Shown: positions 6,706 to 14,248, counted from the first letter of the stretch. The stretch is 17,893 bases of DNA from Modestobacter sp. (GCA_025966175.1 JAOPVN010000358.1:1-17893); one strand, 5' to 3'. Made by a program: numbers and translations. The notes: generated by a model from the letters alone, not told the origin.

Positions 6706-7920
6706 ATGGCCAAGAAGCGTTCAGAGGCCGAGCAGCAGATCGCCGACCTGCTCCGGACGGCGAAGAAGTCCCTACGGCTCAGCGTGGCGTTCCTCAGCCG
6801 GCTCGACGGCACCACCCAGCACCTGGAGGTGGTCGAGAGTTCCATCCCGTTCCTGTTCCAGGAGGGCCATCAGGAGCAGCAGGACCGGACGCTCTGCCAG
6901 GCCATCCTCGACCGCAGGCTGCCCCCGGTCATCCCCGATCTGAAGGCCTTTCCCGAGGCGATGAAACTGCCCGCGGCCACGATGCCGCGCCTGCGCAGTT
7001 TCGTCTCGGTGCCCGTCGTGCTCAGCGACGGCGCCCTCTACGGGACCTTCTGCGCAGCCGGGCTGACCACGGACAAGGGCCTCACCGAGCGCGACAAGGC
7101 GCTGATGGACGTGTTGGCCTCCGCGGCCGCGGTGATCATCGAGCCCCAGGTGCGGGCCCAGGAGCTCCGCACCGAGATCGGGGCCCGCATCGATCCCGTG
7201 GTCGCCGCCGGTGGGCCGGTCGTGGTCCTGCAACCCATCGTCGACCTGGCCACCGGCGACCGGGTGGGCGCGGAGGCACTGAGCCGCTTCCCGGCCGAGT
7301 GGGGCAAGGCCCCGGACGTCTGCTTCGCGGAGGCGCACAGCATCGGCCGCGGACACGAGCTGGAGCTGCTCGCCCTGGAACGTGCCGCTGCGCACCTGCC
7401 CCGGGTGGAGGGCTACATCGCGATGAACGTCTCCCCCGCCACCCTGCTGCGCCCGGAGTGCGGCGAACTGCTCGCGCGGCTCCCGCTGGACCGGGTGCTG
7501 CTCGAGCTGTCCGAACACGACCAGGTGGAGGACTACGCCGCCCTGAACGCCGTGCTCGCGCCCTTGCGGGCCGCCGGGATGCGCCTGGCGATCGACGACG
7601 TGGGTGCGGGCTTCTCCTCGCTGCGGCACATCGTGGTCACGTCCCCGGACGTGATCAAGATCGACCGGAGCATCGTCAGCGGGCTGGACACCGATCCGGT
7701 GCTGGCCACCCTGGTCCGGTCGCTGGTCGAGTTCGGCCACGCATGCCAGCTGCGCGTCGTCGCCGAGGGGGTCGAGACCGCCGCGGAGGCGGCCGCGCTC
7801 CGCACGCTGGGCGTCGACTACGGGCAGGGCTGGCACCACGGCCGCCCCGGCAGCCCCGACCTGCTCACCGCGGTGCCCGCCGCCCGCGTCCCGGGGCAGG
7901 AGCTACAGCCCACTCGCTGA
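6706..7920 (+). CDS. GAF-EAL cyclic di-GMP phosphodiesterase (paralog 2)
   Basis: A 404-residue protein with the same layout as the gene at 566-1792: GAF about 15-150, EAL about 165-385. The two align without gaps over the first 380 residues with 72 differences by hand count (81% identity), and residues 291-320 are identical. The catalytic residues E190, N241, E267, D297/D298, K318, E354 and Q374 are all kept, so both copies should be active phosphodiesterases. Differences cluster at residues 55-60, 161-166 and 201-210, near the GAF loop and the GAF-EAL linker, which suggests altered sensing or signalling rather than altered catalysis. ATG 6706 has GGGAGG 7 nt upstream. The last 18 bp overlap the 3' end of the opposing DedA gene. 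Confidence 0.92.
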   Translation: MAKKRSEAEQQIADLLRTAKKSLRLSVAFLSRLDGTTQHLEVVESSIPFLFQEGHQEQQDRTLCQAILDRRLPPVIPDLKAFPEAMKLPAATMPRLRSFVSVPVVLSDGALYGTFCAAGLTTDKGLTERDKALMDVLASAAAVIIEPQVRAQELRTEIGARIDPVVAAGGPVVVLQPIVDLATGDRVGAEALSRFPAEWGKAPDVCFAEAHSIGRGHELELLALERAAAHLPRVEGYIAMNVSPATLLRPECGELLARLPLDRVLLELSEHDQVEDYAALNAVLAPLRAAGMRLAIDDVGAGFSSLRHIVVTSPDVIKIDRSIVSGLDTDPVLATLVRSLVEFGHACQLRVVAEGVETAAEAAALRTLGVDYGQGWHHGRPGSPDLLTAVPAARVPGQELQPTR

Positions 7921-8568
7921 CCCGGCCGAGGCAGGCTCACCCGCCGCGTCGTCGGCGCCCACGACGTTCTCCTGCCGGCGTGGGGACCGCCGCCAGACGA
8001 CCAGCCCGACGACGACCACCACCGCGACGAGCGCCGCACTGACCTCGCCGAGCACCCCCTGCACCGCGGCGTAGGACTGACCGGCGAAGAAGCCGAGCAG
8101 CACCACACCGACACCCCACACGAGACCGCCGGCCGCGTTGAAGGCCAGGAACCGCCCGTAGGGCATCCGGCTCGACCCCGCCAGCGCCGGCATGACCGCG
8201 CGCAGGAAGGCGGTCGCCCGGCCCAGGAACACCGCCCAGCCACCCCGCTCGCGCAGGAACCGCTGCGCGCCCCCGATCCGTTGCTGGTGGCGGCGCAGCG
8301 GGCGCGAGCGCAGCAGCCGCGGCCCCAGGTGCCGGCCGACCTCGTAGCCCACGGTGTCGCCGAGGATCGCCGTGGCCACCACGACGACCATCAGCACGGC
8401 CAGCGAGACCCGGCCGGTGGCGGCGAGGACGCCGCCGATCAGCACCGCTGTCTCCCCCGGCAGGACGAAGCCGACGAACAGCGCCGCCTCGGCGAAGACC
8501 AGCAGCGCGATCACGACCAGCGCGAGCGGGCCGGAGACCGCCGTCAGCCAGTCGACCACACCGCTCAC
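7903..8568 (-). CDS. DedA family membrane protein
   Basis: A 221-residue integral membrane protein of the DedA (SNARE-associated/VTT) family, whose members are implicated in undecaprenyl-phosphate or phospholipid flipping and envelope homeostasis. Family marks are an N-terminal re-entrant segment with E27 and FVLPGET, then GDTVGYEVGRHLG, then FLGRATAFLRAVMPALAGSSRMPYGRF split by the conserved arginines, and NAAGGLVWG. The C-terminal tail after about residue 190 is charged and probably cytoplasmic. GTG 8568 is chosen because it gives the usual short N-terminus before the first hydrophobic stretch; no strong Shine-Dalgarno sequence is seen. It overlaps the 3' end of the GAF-EAL gene by 18 bp. 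Which lipid it handles is not deducible. Confidence 0.9.
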   Translation of the reverse strand: MSGVVDWLTAVSGPLALVVIALLVFAEAALFVGFVLPGETAVLIGGVLAATGRVSLAVLMVVVVATAILGDTVGYEVGRHLGPRLLRSRPLRRHQQRIGGAQRFLRERGGWAVFLGRATAFLRAVMPALAGSSRMPYGRFLAFNAAGGLVWGVGVVLLGFFAGQSYAAVQGVLGEVSAALVAVVVVVGLVVWRRSPRRQENVVGADDAAGEPASAGSASGL

Positions 8569-8640
8569 GTGCGGCGCCCGGGCTGCTCGACGCCGATCAC
8601 GCCCCGACCGTAGTCGCGGGCCGCACCGAGCGGGGTCCTA

Positions 8641-8658
8641 CCTGAGGAGACCCTCAGG
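8641..8658 (-). terminator. hairpin at the end of the VOC gene
   Basis: CCTGAGG (8641-8647) and CCTCAGG (8652-8658) form a perfect 7-bp stem with a 4-nt loop. The stem includes the stop codon of the VOC gene. It has no U-tract; it may end the hemerythrin-VOC transcript. Confidence 0.4.
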
Positions 8659-9007
8659 AAGTGACCAGGCAGAACGGGTGGCCGGCCGGGTCCAGCATCA
8701 CCCGGACGTCGTCCTGCGGCTGGAACTCGGCCGCCGTCGCCCCCAGCGACTGGGCGAAGGCGGTGGCGTCCACCAGGTCGTCGACCTGCACGTCCAGGTG
8801 CACCTGCATCCGCGGGTCGCCGGGCCCGGCCGGCCAGACCGGCGGCACGTGGTCCGGCTCCAGCTGGAAGGACAGCCCCGGACCGCCCGGGCGGAGGGTC
8901 ACCCACTCCGGGTCGTCGGTCCCGATCGGCCAGTCCAGCAACGCGGCGTAGAACCGCGCCAGGCCCCGGGGGTCCGGGGTGTCGAGCACGGTTGCGGTCA
9001 GCGACAT
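8654..9007 (-). CDS. VOC/glyoxalase-like domain protein
   Basis: A 117-residue single-domain protein of the vicinal oxygen chelate superfamily, close to the Glyoxalase_6 type. It shows the beta-alpha-beta-beta-beta pattern twice: TATVLDTPDPRGLARFYAALL ahead of a WVTLRPGG strand, then VHLDVQVDDL and the typical C-terminal strand MLDPAGHPFCLVT. Such proteins range from metal-dependent lyases and dioxygenases to antibiotic-binding proteins; the substrate cannot be assigned. ATG 9007 is the best start. A GTG 18 nt upstream would add six residues. The gene starts 26 bp after the hemerythrin-like gene on the same strand, so the two are probably co-transcribed. Confidence 0.85.
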   Translation of the reverse strand: MSLTATVLDTPDPRGLARFYAALLDWPIGTDDPEWVTLRPGGPGLSFQLEPDHVPPVWPAGPGDPRMQVHLDVQVDDLVDATAFAQSLGATAAEFQPQDDVRVMLDPAGHPFCLVTS

Positions 9008-9033
9008 CCGCGGGCGATCGGGCACCGGGGCGC

Positions 9034-9543
9034 TCAGCGGTTCTCCTGGATGTATTTCTCCGGGTCCTTGTCGCGGATCGGGATGCCCGAGTAGTGCTTC
9101 GCCTCGTAGGTCAGGAACTGCACGGCGATGTCGTGGCGGGTCTGCAGATCGGCGTGGTGGCGGAAGTCGAGGAGGTCCTCGCGCTCCTCCTCGGCCATGT
9201 GGTCGTCGTTGGCCTTGCGCGCCTCCCAGACCGCCGTCCACCAGGCGTCGGTCCCGACCTGGTGTGCCCCGGCGGCCCGGACCGCGTCACGGATCTCGTT
9301 GTGGTCCTTGATCGCGTCCTCGACCTCGTCATCGACATCACCCTCCGGATTGCCCTTCCCGAGCCGGAGGAGCCTCGGGTAGAAGTACTTCTCCTCCCCC
9401 TCGGCGTGCACCTCGAGGAAGACCCCCAGGCGCGCCCACACGGCGCCGAGGGCCTCGGTGTCGTCGCGGGGCATCTCGTCCAGCAGCGCGAACATGCGCC
9501 GCTGCTCGTGGTGCTGCTCCAGGATGATCTCGGTGATGTCCAC
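9034..9543 (-). CDS. hemerythrin-like HHE domain protein
   Basis: A 169-residue four-helix-bundle protein likely to bind a non-haem di-iron centre. Likely ligands are H11 or H12 (HHEQRR), H46 and E50 (HAEGE), H81 (DHNEIR), and H115 and E119 (DHMAEEE), the usual HHE cation-binding pattern. Such proteins act in oxygen, nitric oxide or oxidative stress sensing or in iron handling; the exact role is not known here. The C-terminus (about 145-169) is a charged extension. GTG 9543 is chosen: GGGAGGA lies about 10 nt upstream and the protein then begins with the typical MDITEIILEQHHE. It is the first gene of a probable two-gene unit with the VOC gene and is divergent from hyuA across 78 bp. Confidence 0.9.
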   Translation of the reverse strand: MDITEIILEQHHEQRRMFALLDEMPRDDTEALGAVWARLGVFLEVHAEGEEKYFYPRLLRLGKGNPEGDVDDEVEDAIKDHNEIRDAVRAAGAHQVGTDAWWTAVWEARKANDDHMAEEEREDLLDFRHHADLQTRHDIAVQFLTYEAKHYSGIPIRDKDPEKYIQENR

Positions 9544-9591
9544 GAGGCGAGGATCCTCCCGCGCACGGCGCCTCGCGCGCGGACTTCCGCC

Positions 9592-9613
9592 TGAGTTATC
9601 TCACCGCTAAGGT
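9592..9613 (+). promoter_or_regulatory. promoter region of hyuA with -10 TAAGGT and small palindrome
   Basis: TAAGGT at 9608-9613 fits TANNNT and ends 8 nt before ATG 9622, so the transcript would be leaderless or nearly so; there is no Shine-Dalgarno sequence. Immediately upstream, GAGTTATCTC (9593-9602) is an inverted repeat with 3-bp arms around TTAT. It could be part of a regulator site, but this is weak. Confidence 0.4.
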
Positions 9614-9621
9614 TTCTGGTC

Positions 9622-11694
9622 ATGAGCGCGCGCCGGGTCCGCATCGGGATCGACACCGGAGGCACGTTCACCGACGTCGTCGCCGTCGACGAGGAGACCG
9701 GCGAGGTCGCCACCACCAAGACCCCGTCGACGCCGAGCGACCCGGCCGACGGCTTCCTCGCCGGCGTGCAGAAGGTGCTCGACCAGCTCGGCCTGGACGG
9801 CAGCGCCATCACCGCGGTCAGCCACGGGACGACGGTCGCCACCAACCAGCTGCTCGAGGGCAAGCTCGACCGGATCGGCTTCATCACCACCGAGGGCTAC
9901 GAGTCGGTGCTGGAGATCGCCCGCCAGTCGGTGCCCGACGGCTACGGGAACAGCTACTTCTGGGTCAAGCCGCCGCGGATCGTCCCCGCCGACCTGGTGC
10001 GCACCGTGCGCGGCCGGCTCGACGTCACCGGCACCGAGGTGCGCCCCTTCGACCGGGACGACGCCGTCGCGGCCGCCCGGTTCTTCAAGGACGCCGGGAT
10101 CACCACCGTCGGCGTCTGCTTCCTGCACTCCTACGCCAACGACGAGCACGAGCGGGCGATGCTCGACGTGCTCCACGTGGAACACCCGGACGCGGTCGTC
10201 AGCATCTCCAGCCAGGTGCTGCGGGAGTACCGCGAGTACGAGCGGTCGGTCACCACGCTGGTCGACGCCGCGGTGAAGCCGAAGGTCGGCGCCTACGTCA
10301 CCAACATCCGCCGCCGGCTGGACGAGATCGCCCCCGACGTCCCCTTCTACGTGATGAAGAGCAACGGCGGCGTGCTGAGCGCCGCCGAGGTGGTCAACCA
10401 GCCGATCACCACGATGCTGTCCGGCCCGGCCGCCGGCGCGCTGGGCGCGGCGCTGATCGCCGGAACGGCGGGCTTCGGCCGGGTGCTCACCTGCGACGGC
10501 GGCGGGACGTCGACCGACGTCACCGTGGTCATCGACGGCGAGCCGACCCTGACCACCGAGGGCTCGGTCGGCGACTACCCGTCCAAGATCCCGATGATCG
10601 ACGTGGTCACCGTGGGCGCGGGCGGCGGCTCGATCGCCTGGCTGTCCCCGGAGGGCTCGCTCAAGGTGGGGCCGAAGTCGGCCGGTGCCGACCCGGGCCC
10701 GATCTGTTACGCCAACGGCGGCGATCAGCCGACCGTCACCGACGCGCACGTCGTCCTCGGCCGGATCCCTCCGCACCTGCTGGGCGGAGAGATCCCGCTG
10801 TCGGTCGACGCCGCCCACGCCGGCCTGGAGCGCCTCGGTGGGCAGCTCGGCATGTCGGTCGAGCAGTTGGCCACCGGGATCCTGGAGATCTCCGCGTGGA
10901 ACCAGGCCAACGCGCTGCGGCAGGTGACCGTCGCCCGCGGGCTGGACGTCCGCGACTTCACGCTCACCACGTTCGGCGGCTCCGGCTCACTGCTGGCCTG
11001 CCGGCTGATGGACGTCCTCGGCCTCCCCCGCACGCTGGTGCCGCCGAACCCGGGCAACGTGAGCGCGTTCGGGCTGCTGACCGTCGACGTCCGCAACGAC
11101 TACGTGCAGACCATGGTGTCCCGGCATGCGGAGCTGCAGGCCGAGGCGGTGACCAGCGCGTTCGCGGCCCTGGAGGGCCAGGCCGCGGCCGCGCTGGACG
11201 AGGAGGGCTTCGCCCGGGACCAGCAGCGGATGCAGCGCACCGCCGACCTGCGCTACGTCGGCCAGGCCTTCGAGGTGCGGGTGCCGGTCGGTGACGGCGA
11301 TCTGGACGCCGCCGCGCTGGACGCCGTCGGCACCGCGTTCCACGCCGCCCACCACCAGCTCTACGGCTACGACTTCGCCGCCGACCCGCGGCAGGCCGTG
11401 GAGTGGGTGAACCTGCGGGTGAGCGGGATCGGGCCGATCCGCCGTCCCGACGTGGTCGAGCTCAAGCCGAAGGACGGCGGGGTGGACCGGTCCGTCACCG
11501 GCAGCCGTCGGGTCTTCTTCGACGACTGGATGGACGCGCCGTTGCACTGGCGGCCGGACCTCGCGCCCGGCGACGTCGTCGTCGGCCCGGCGATCGTCGA
11601 GGAGTTCGGCTCGACCGTCCCGGTGCACCCCGGCTTCGTCGCGACCGTCGACCGGTTCGGCAACCTGCTGCTCACGAAGGAGACCGCCCAGTGA
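9622..11694 (+). CDS. hyuA: hydantoinase/oxoprolinase subunit A family protein
   Basis: A 690-residue ASKHA-fold subunit of the N-methylhydantoinase / 5-oxoprolinase / acetone or acetophenone carboxylase superfamily. In characterised members this subunit binds ATP and phosphorylates or activates the substrate. Visible motifs are the N-terminal phosphate loop GIDTGGTFTDVV (9-20), SHGTTVATNQLLEGK, MLSGPAAGALGA, the second phosphate-binding motif CDGGGTSTDV, and VGAGGGSIAW followed by GPKSAGADPGP, all standard for HyuA. Length matches the family. It is translationally coupled to hyuB, whose GTG start overlaps the hyuA stop. No carboxylase gamma subunit, racemase or transporter lies next to it, so the substrate (hydantoin, oxoproline or ketone type) stays open. 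Confidence 0.93.
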   Translation: MSARRVRIGIDTGGTFTDVVAVDEETGEVATTKTPSTPSDPADGFLAGVQKVLDQLGLDGSAITAVSHGTTVATNQLLEGKLDRIGFITTEGYESVLEIARQSVPDGYGNSYFWVKPPRIVPADLVRTVRGRLDVTGTEVRPFDRDDAVAAARFFKDAGITTVGVCFLHSYANDEHERAMLDVLHVEHPDAVVSISSQVLREYREYERSVTTLVDAAVKPKVGAYVTNIRRRLDEIAPDVPFYVMKSNGGVLSAAEVVNQPITTMLSGPAAGALGAALIAGTAGFGRVLTCDGGGTSTDVTVVIDGEPTLTTEGSVGDYPSKIPMIDVVTVGAGGGSIAWLSPEGSLKVGPKSAGADPGPICYANGGDQPTVTDAHVVLGRIPPHLLGGEIPLSVDAAHAGLERLGGQLGMSVEQLATGILEISAWNQANALRQVTVARGLDVRDFTLTTFGGSGSLLACRLMDVLGLPRTLVPPNPGNVSAFGLLTVDVRNDYVQTMVSRHAELQAEAVTSAFAALEGQAAAALDEEGFARDQQRMQRTADLRYVGQAFEVRVPVGDGDLDAAALDAVGTAFHAAHHQLYGYDFAADPRQAVEWVNLRVSGIGPIRRPDVVELKPKDGGVDRSVTGSRRVFFDDWMDAPLHWRPDLAPGDVVVGPAIVEEFGSTVPVHPGFVATVDRFGNLLLTKETAQ

Positions 11695-13595
11695 CCGCCG
11701 TTCAGCGCCAAAATGGCCATTTTGGCGCTGCGGGGGGCGCGCCGACGGCTGACCCGGTCCTGGTCGAGATCGTCGCCGGCACGCTGGCCGCGATCGAGAA
11801 GGAGGTCGAGACGTCGATCGGGCGCACCTCGCGCTCGCCGATGATCCGCGACGCCCACGACTTCCGCGCCGGCATCCACGACCGGCAGCTGCGCAAGCTC
11901 ACCGGCCGCTCCTACTCGGCGCTGGTGCACCCGGTCGTGCGCGACCACCCGATCCCGACGATGAACCCCGGCGACGTCTTCTTCCACAACGACGTCTACC
12001 TGTCCGAGGGCGGGATCGGGCACCTGCCCGACCTGTGCGTGACGGTGCCGGTGTTCGCCGCCGCGGCCGACGGGACGCCGGAGGTGGTCGCCTTCATCCA
12101 GGCGTTCGGCCACCACGACGACATCGGCGGTGCGGTGCCCGGGTCGATGCCGTCGGCGGCCACCAGCGTGTTCGAGGAGGGCCTGATGGTCCCCCCGATC
12201 AAGCTGTGGGACCGCGGCGTCCGCAACGAGGCCGCGCTGACGATCATGACCCGCAACTCGCGGATGCCCGACTCGCTCGCCGCCGACCTGGACGCCGAGT
12301 GCTCGGCCTGCCTGGCCGGCGCCCGGCGGCTCGGGGAGCTCTTCGACCGCTACGGCGTCGAGGCGGTGGAGGCCTGCTTCGAGGCGATCCTGACCAGCTC
12401 GACCGACGTGTACCGGCGGGAGATCCTCTCCCAGATCCCCGACGGCACCTACGTCTGGGAGGACTACGCCGAGCACGACGGGGTGGAGGAGCCGCAGCTG
12501 CACCGGCAGCGGATCACGCTGACCATGGACTCCACGAAGGACGTCCCGCTGGTCATCGACTTCACCGGGACCGGCCCGCAGGCCAAGGGCCCGATCAACC
12601 ACTGCGGCGACTACGCCGACGGCAACTTCCTGAAGAAGTGGCTGGCGCCGATCCTGCGGAACCTGGCCGCGACCCCGGAACGGATGGCGCAGCTCGACGT
12701 CAACGAGGGCGTCGTCCCGCTGATCGAGATGCGCTTCCCGGAGAAGGGCACGCTGCTCACCCCGATCTTCCCGGCCCCCACCAACGCCCGGACGTTCGTG
12801 ATCCTGCGGCTGCTGGGCGTGCTGGCCGGGGTGCTGGCGAAGGCGACCGGCGGCCGGATGCCCGCCGACCAGGAGACGATCCGCTACACCGGCGTCTACG
12901 GCACCGACGCGAACGGCGAGCCCTACCTGATGCGCGAGGTGCTGGGCGGCGGCTCGGGCGGGCGGTACTACGCCGACGGCGAGGACACCATCCACGTCGT
13001 CCCGGACTCGCGGAACCTGCCCAGCGAGTTCACCGAGTCGCGCTTTCCGCTGCGGGTGGAGCGGCTCGGCCTGGCGGTCGACTCGGGTGGCCCGGGACGG
13101 TACCGGGGCGGCTGCGGCTACGAGAAGCACATCCGCGTGCTGCGGGACGCGCACTTCATGTCGATCGCCGACCGCTCGATCCTCGCCTGCTGGGGCGTGA
13201 AAGGCGGCAAGGCGGGCAAGCCGTTCCAGATCACCGTCGACCCGGGCGGTCCGAACGAGCACGAGGTGGATGCGCTCGCCGACGCCGAGCCGCTGACCGC
13301 CGGCACCGTCGTCCGGATCCGGACGACGGGCGGCGGCGGCTGGGGCGATCCGCTGGACCGGCCGGTCGAGGAGGTACTGCGGGACATCGCGTGGCGCAAG
13401 GTCTCGGTGGCCGGGGCGCAGGAGGACTACGGCGTCGTGGTGACCGACGACGGCACCGCGGACGAGGAGGCGACGTCGGCGCTGCGCGAGAAGGTGCGGG
13501 CCGCCCGCACCGGCGAGGAACCGTTCTTCGACCGCGGCCCCGGCTACGCGACCCTGTCCGGTGGCGCGGCCTTCAACGAGTTCGACGTCCTCTGA
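11691..13595 (+). CDS. hyuB: hydantoinase/oxoprolinase subunit B family protein
   Basis: A 634-residue partner of HyuA, the other subunit of ATP-dependent hydantoinase/oxoprolinase/ketone carboxylase complexes. Family motifs are DPVLVEIVAGTLAAIEKEV at the true domain start (about residue 21), FFHNDVYLSEGGIGHLPD (97-114), FGHHDDIGGAVPGSMP (139-154), EEGLMVPPIKL (162-172), and the C-terminal GGCGYEKHIRVL region. GTG 11691 overlaps the hyuA stop by 4 bp, with AAGGAG 8 nt upstream inside hyuA, so translation is coupled. An upstream extension of the frame exists but lies inside hyuA. Odd: codons 5-13 are a perfect palindrome using CAA, AAT, CAT, TTT and GCT, which are rare here, and they encode a non-conserved N-terminal tail ahead of the domain. 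Confidence 0.93.
   Translation: MTAVQRQNGHFGAAGGAPTADPVLVEIVAGTLAAIEKEVETSIGRTSRSPMIRDAHDFRAGIHDRQLRKLTGRSYSALVHPVVRDHPIPTMNPGDVFFHNDVYLSEGGIGHLPDLCVTVPVFAAAADGTPEVVAFIQAFGHHDDIGGAVPGSMPSAATSVFEEGLMVPPIKLWDRGVRNEAALTIMTRNSRMPDSLAADLDAECSACLAGARRLGELFDRYGVEAVEACFEAILTSSTDVYRREILSQIPDGTYVWEDYAEHDGVEEPQLHRQRITLTMDSTKDVPLVIDFTGTGPQAKGPINHCGDYADGNFLKKWLAPILRNLAATPERMAQLDVNEGVVPLIEMRFPEKGTLLTPIFPAPTNARTFVILRLLGVLAGVLAKATGGRMPADQETIRYTGVYGTDANGEPYLMREVLGGGSGGRYYADGEDTIHVVPDSRNLPSEFTESRFPLRVERLGLAVDSGGPGRYRGGCGYEKHIRVLRDAHFMSIADRSILACWGVKGGKAGKPFQITVDPGGPNEHEVDALADAEPLTAGTVVRIRTTGGGGWGDPLDRPVEEVLRDIAWRKVSVAGAQEDYGVVVTDDGTADEEATSALREKVRAARTGEEPFFDRGPGYATLSGGAAFNEFDVL
11703..11730. repeat. perfect 28-bp palindrome inside the start of hyuB
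   Basis: CAGCGCCAAAATGG at 11703-11716 is followed directly by its exact reverse complement at 11717-11730. The core AAAATGGCCATTTT is AT-rich in a strongly GC-rich region. It begins 12 nt after the hyuB start, so as RNA it would form a long stem right downstream of the initiation codon; as DNA it is a perfect dyad. I found no second copy in the window. It could be an operator, a translational hairpin or an inserted short palindromic repeat. Confidence 0.9.
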
Positions 13596-13607
13596 ACCGG
13601 TGACCGC

Positions 13608-13654
13608 GGACCGTCGTGCTCTGCTTCCCGTGGGGGAGCAGAGCACGACGTTCC
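13608..13654. terminator. strong hairpin after hyuB
   Basis: CGTCGTGCTCTGCT (13612-13625) and its exact complement AGCAGAGCACGACG (13637-13650) form a 14-bp stem. It extends outward by three pairs (GGA with TCC) past one mismatch and inward by a TCCC/GGGG stretch with one G-T pair, leaving a 3-nt loop. It starts 12 bp after the hyuB stop and has no U-tract. It probably terminates hyuAB and could work for leftward transcription too. Confidence 0.7.
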
Positions 13655-13659
13655 ACGCA

Positions 13660-14193
13660 ACACCTCCGGGGCGGCGCCCCTCTCCCAGGTGACCGAGTCA
13701 GGGCTCGGGAGCGGCTCGGCCGACGCCGTCCGGGCCATCGCCTGGGCCAGCACCTTCAGGCGCATCCGCGCCATCCGGGCGGAGAGGCCCGCGAAGAGGC
13801 GCAGCACCCCGCGCGGGCGGGCGGCCGCGTGACGGAGCGTCAGTCGGGTCGCGGCTCCGTCGTCCTCGAGCTCCACGCGCAGCCACTCGGTGTGCCCTCG
13901 GTTCGGACAGCGCGCCTCCCACTCGACGACCCGGTGGGTGGCGACCAGGCCGGGGTCGTCGGGCCGGTCGAGCGTGCGGGCCAGCGCGTCCAGCGTCTCC
14001 ACCGTGTCGACACCCAGGAAGCCCACCTCGGCCACCTCGCCGTGGCCTGCCCGGTCACGCCGAGCGCGTCCGCGATGGCCGGCCAGGAGTGGCCGGCGTC
14101 CAGGGCTGCCTGGACCTGCTGGAGCTCCAGGGCGTCCACCAGGCGACGCAGCGCGACCGGGCGCTCGCGAACGGCGGCCGGCGAGGGCGGCAC
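13660..14193 (-). pseudogene. degraded HTH gene fragment with out-of-frame SRPBCC-like fragment
   Basis: No intact gene explains this stretch. Reading leftward from GTG 14193, one frame encodes a typical small helix-turn-helix segment (ALRRLVDALELQQVQAALD, then GHSWPAIADALGVTGQA) and then turns into low-quality arginine/tryptophan-rich sequence at about 14040. There the next frame becomes protein-like: GFLGVDTVETLDALARTL, VEWEARCPNRGHTEWLRVEL, LEDDGAATRLTLRHA and a helical end at about 13700. That tail resembles the C-terminal part of an SRPBCC-fold protein, but this is only a resemblance. The second frame runs on through the hairpin into hyuB without a sensible stop. A frameshift or a deletion joining two genes would explain it; a sequencing error is also possible. 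Confidence 0.45.
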
Positions 14194-14248
14194 GGCGACG
14201 CCTGAGCTCGCCGCTTCCCCACCGAGAGGCGACGACGAGCATTCCGCC

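Noticed and set aside
566..7920. Composite mobile element bounded by the two GAF-EAL genes
   Set aside because: The flanking copies are diverged coding genes (81% protein identity), with no transposase, integrase, terminal inverted repeats or target duplications seen.
9607..10818. Leftward 400-codon open frame opposite hyuA
   Set aside because: Antisense artefact of high-GC codon use; hyuA motifs are on the plus strand and the frame has no recognisable domain.
11367..13646. Leftward 759-codon open frame opposite hyuB
   Set aside because: Same artefact; composition is repetitive and it covers a gene with clear HyuB motifs.
14193..14242. ATG 14242 as start of one long leftward protein to 13544
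   Set aside because: In that frame the first 60 or so codons are arginine-rich nonsense overlying the HTH segment, and the frame runs through the hairpin into hyuB.
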